Of a DNA stretch of 64,000 nt, positions 60,986 through 64,000 are shown piece by piece. A program made the translations under genes and the position numbers. Source of the stretch: Platycnemis pennipes (Eukaryota > Arthropoda > Insecta > Odonata > Platycnemididae); contig OW121854.1 in NCBI GenBank assembly GCA_933228895.1, positions 8,745,131 through 8,809,130 of the forward strand. Direction: 5' to 3'. Within the stretch, counting starts at the first letter, position 1; each line of letters begins with the position of its first letter. Under the pieces are notes generated by a model. That model was not told the origin of the DNA. It ran no database searches and saw nothing but the letters and a program-made list of their open reading frames with translations.

Positions 60986-62890
60986 AAGAAATATTTCATC
61001 AATATGAGGAGTCATATTGTAAATTATTTCTTGGACTATTGAATAAATTTTTGGAAGATGGGATTGTTCCTATCAGAGCACCGCAAAAAATATGCTTGTA
61101 CTATAAAATTGCGAAGAAAGAGTAGTAATGTTATAGAGATACGCCCACAGTATTCTCGAAACTTTCATCTTATATAAAAAAGACCATTCAGTACTCCACA
61201 CAGGAATTTCAAGATTTTATGCACTATGCCTAAAGTGGGTGGTTCAACATTACCTGTGGATGTCTATGTATGTTATGTGTCCATTTTGAACTTTTCATAT
61301 CGACTTAGAAGAAATAAGTTGAATGCATGACATATGGAAACTTGGTTGAATGTAACATTGTTTATAGTTGTTGTATTGTACGTCACCTAATTGGTTCAGT
61401 TTGCAGCAACTGCCCTGGAAAGGGAGGACATGCCTTATAGACAATTTATCTGGAAAATACAGCAGATTATATTTCTATGCTACATATACAACACGGGAGG
61501 ACAAAGAACTCTTCAAGAAAACAACCCTGGAGAAGTGAAGGGACATGAGGCTGAGTAAGCTTTGTTTAGTGCTTCACTGTGATTTTGCTGAGTATGTGGT
61601 TCCACTCCAAGAAGTACAAGGGTGTAATGGCCAAGTTTCAATTTATATCGGAGTAAAATACTTTCAAAACAAGACAACAGGAATTGCAGTTTTAAGTGAT
61701 GACAGATCATGACTCAGCACATTCATTGTTGGCCATATATGAACTCCAGCAATGCTACAATCACATTCTGAAAACACCAAAATTATATCAGATGGTGCCC
61801 CTAATCATCTCAAAAATTGTAACACCTGTTGAATGGAAACAAGTCACTTAAGCCAATGGAGCATCAATGCAGTAATATTAGTCATGGGAAGGGTCCTTAA
61901 AAAGATGCAGGCCTACTGAATCAACATGCTACATAACAATCTTTCCAGCCAAAGTGCAGCTGCAATTTGGAATGTTAAAGTGTTTCAAGAGTTGTGAAGT
62001 TCTATACATCAATATTCCTCCTGATGTCCAACAGAAACCTGAATTCCACGAGCAGAAAATAGAAGCATTGTTCAACCAAACTACCTCGTGACAGTAATGC
62101 AGAAGACCTATGTCTCGACTCGCATAGTATAGCTGATTGTAGATAGTATATAAATATGAGAGTAAAATGATATAATCTAGACCTTTGTGCCATCCCACTG
62201 CTTATCATATATTTCCAGTTGCAAGATTTCAACACCACCTGAAGAGCTCACTTCTAATCGACAGTTTTTTTAATGATCAACGGTGCTCTAGTTCCTATTT
62301 TTGAACAGGAAGGCATGTCTCAGCATCGAAAGAAGTTACTGATGCAGATGAACAAATTTTTAAGTCTACGAGTTGATAATTTCAGTGCTATGCAGCACGC
62401 ACAGAAATACGTATGCTTTAGAATTGGTCCCATTTGCACGGTTACATCAAAGATGTTGGAACAATGATGGAAATTGTGAAAGGAGGGCTAACGGATAACA
62501 GGGCAGTGCATGCCAAGCATGGCCAAGCTGGATATTATTCTCATGACAAAAAGGGCAAGTCTTTAAACAATTGCATTTTAAATGGCAATGATAACATATG
62601 TCATACATGGAACATTTTGTTATATGTTGTTTATTCCTAGTCCATTCAAATACACTACAGCCGAGAGAAATTTTAATTAAATATAGCAATTCATCATCAA
62701 TTATAAATAACAGCTTGGGTGCAAATGAGCAACTTTACTCCGAATACTCCTTTAGATTGAGTTTTTCGAGAGGTGTCAACAAACAACATAATTGCACTGT
62801 AAAAAAGACTCCTAATTTCAAGTTGTTTGAGGTGATTGTGAGAAAGGCTGAATGGAAGTGTAGTGGAAGGGAAGAAATACATTCATGACT
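60986..62890. other. AT-rich DNA, no supported gene
   Basis: Small frames (for example 62273-62467) show no domain. The stretch may contain further decayed retroelement sequence that I cannot identify. Confidence 0.4.
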
Positions 62891-62894
62891 ATGA

Positions 62895-63143
62895 TGTTAG
62901 AGGCCGAGGTAGAACAAACGTAATTCACAGGTTCAGATAATGAACAGTACTTTAATGTACGTACTTGGATTACAAGAACGTGCACATCAGAACGTGTACA
63001 TCGAGAGACTGACAAAAAGACAGAGACAGCTGACCAGGCATGGGCCGAGTCACGAACAAAAGAATAAGGATAGTAGCAGTAGAAAACAACTGCACAACGT
63101 ATTGATGCTTGAGTTATATCACAACAAGTACAAACACTCAACA
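62895..63143 (-). repeat. Copia 3' LTR, about 249 bp
   Basis: On the minus strand, a polypurine tract (ttaagggggtg) directly after the pol stop is followed by TGTTGAGTG (from 63143). The LTR ends CTCTAACA at 62895, so the TGTT...AACA ends are inverted. Open frames here (such as 62818-63144) are LTR sequence. The 5' LTR is outside the window, so identity and TSD cannot be checked. Confidence 0.6.
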
Positions 63144-63155
63144 CACCCCCTTAAA

Positions 63156-64000
63156 TTAAGCATCATATATGTTCACAACATTCATAATCCTAGAAAAATA
63201 TAAATGCTTTTCTTTACATAAAGGTTTGGTGAGAATATCAGCAACCAAGTCATCTGTTGGATTGTATTTCATTTTTACAATCTGACGCCCAACTACATCT
63301 TTAACAAAATGGTGTTTTATATCAATATGTTTACTGCGTTTCAAAGTTTGCTTGTTCTCAGCCATACATTGAGCAGACAAATTGTCATTCAATATTTCTA
63401 TCACACCAAGTTTCAGCTCCAACTCTTGACTTAAATTGTTAATAAAACATGCTTCTTTCACTACATTAGTTATGGCTAAATATTCAGCCTCTGTGCTGGA
63501 TAATGCTACAGTTTTTTGTTTTACAGATTCCCAACTAAAAGTTGAGGTACCAAGTTGCATGATATAACCTGTTTGTGAACATCTATCACCAGGCACACCA
63601 CCATAAGAAGCATCAACATACCCTTTAATATTTAAATTTCCAGATTTAACATAAACCAAACCATGATTCTGAGTACCTATTAGATAACGCATTACTCTCT
63701 TTATAGCTGACCAATGAGACTCATCATAGGCCGTACTATACTGACTTAATTTATTGATTGCAAATGCTATATCAGGCCTCGTGTTAACTGCTAAATACAT
63801 AAGTCCACCAATTATTTCCTGATATGGTACAGTTCCACTATACATAAAAGTGAGATCTGTGGCTTTGGTCAATACCAATCCAGCAGCCATAGGTGTAGGA
63901 GCAGGTTTAAGATCAGTCATACAAAATCTTTCTAACAGCCTTTTAACATATTGAGCCTGGTCAAGAGAAATAATTCCCTTTTCTCTTTTTCTGATCACAC
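63156..64000 (-). CDS. Ty1/copia polyprotein, RT and RNase H C-terminus (partial)
   Basis: The frame is open from the window edge to the stop at 63156-63158, about 281 codons with no disruption. Order: end of RT (GIISLDQAQYVKRLLERFCM, PTPMAAG), connection (GGLMYLAVNTRPDIAFAINK, HWSAIKRVMRYLIGTQNHGL), then RNase H with the catalytic blocks GYVDASYGG (Asp), SSTEAEYLA (Glu) and LNDNLSAQ (Asp). The closing copia tail is KHIDIKHHFVKD and PTDDLVADILTKPL. The polyprotein copies element RNA into DNA and degrades the RNA strand in the cytoplasmic particle. Integrity of all RNase H acidic residues and the adjacent polypurine tract and LTR suggest a young, possibly intact element. LNDN where CDN is usual is a small deviation. 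The start lies beyond the window. Confidence 0.9.
   Translation of the reverse strand, partial: VIRKREKGIISLDQAQYVKRLLERFCMTDLKPAPTPMAAGLVLTKATDLTFMYSGTVPYQEIIGGLMYLAVNTRPDIAFAINKLSQYSTAYDESHWSAIKRVMRYLIGTQNHGLVYVKSGNLNIKGYVDASYGGVPGDRCSQTGYIMQLGTSTFSWESVKQKTVALSSTEAEYLAITNVVKEACFINNLSQELELKLGVIEILNDNLSAQCMAENKQTLKRSKHIDIKHHFVKDVVGRQIVKMKYNPTDDLVADILTKPLCKEKHLYFSRIMNVVNIYDA

Noticed and set aside
62818..63144. 108-codon minus-strand frame
   Set aside because: It coincides with the copia LTR; the coding look is accidental.

Overview
The window is AT-rich eukaryotic nuclear DNA with no bacterial-style gene layout. Everything coding that I can name is transposon-derived: hAT, a TTAA-specific DNA transposon, Penelope-like elements (PLE) with GIY-YIG endonuclease, Ty1/copia, jockey/CR1-type and RTE-type LINEs. 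Candidate introns are short to medium with GT-AG ends. This mixture fits an arthropod, most likely an insect. I cannot name the species from the sequence.

Layout. 1-5.9 kb is a transposon graveyard: a 751-bp hAT element with perfect terminal inverted repeats (TIRs) and target-site duplication (TSD), a PLE endonuclease remnant, three broken copia pieces split by a SINE/RTE-like insert, and a fold-back pair. 6.7-9.06 kb holds two old diverged tandem arrays (about 140 bp and about 215 bp). 11.8-13.9 kb holds a 22-bp minisatellite, a three-copy 350-bp repeat and a cluster of perfect palindromes. 13.6-18.6 kb on the minus strand has the only candidate host gene: a CRE/CCAAT promoter-like patch, a non-coding first exon and two exons that join in phase into a 60-residue reading frame. 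20.7-23.7 kb is a 2.94-kb hAT element with a second hAT nested in it. 24-30.3 kb carries an RTE-type LINE fragment, a second PLE endonuclease and several small inverted-repeat elements.

The dominant object is a satellite array of about 300 monomers of 67 bp, from about 34.2 to 58.6 kb. It has A/B/C monomer types, alternating A-B dimers, long higher-order duplications (3350 bp = exactly 50 monomers; about 5.2 kb), a conserved dyad in every monomer, and edges that decay into an older form. A 3873-bp TTAA-flanked transposon (36788-40660) interrupts it. That transposon carries the start of an unrecognised spliced gene and is itself broken by a minus-strand LINE. Duplicated satellite blocks preserve three copies of the empty target site.

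From 58.6 kb to the end is AT-rich sequence with a LINE fragment and, at the right edge, the intact 3' end of a minus-strand copia element (reverse transcriptase/RNase H and 3' LTR) running off the window.

No operon-like cooperation exists. The relationships are nesting and age: LINE inside TTAA element inside satellite; hAT inside hAT; SINE/RTE-like sequence between copia fragments.
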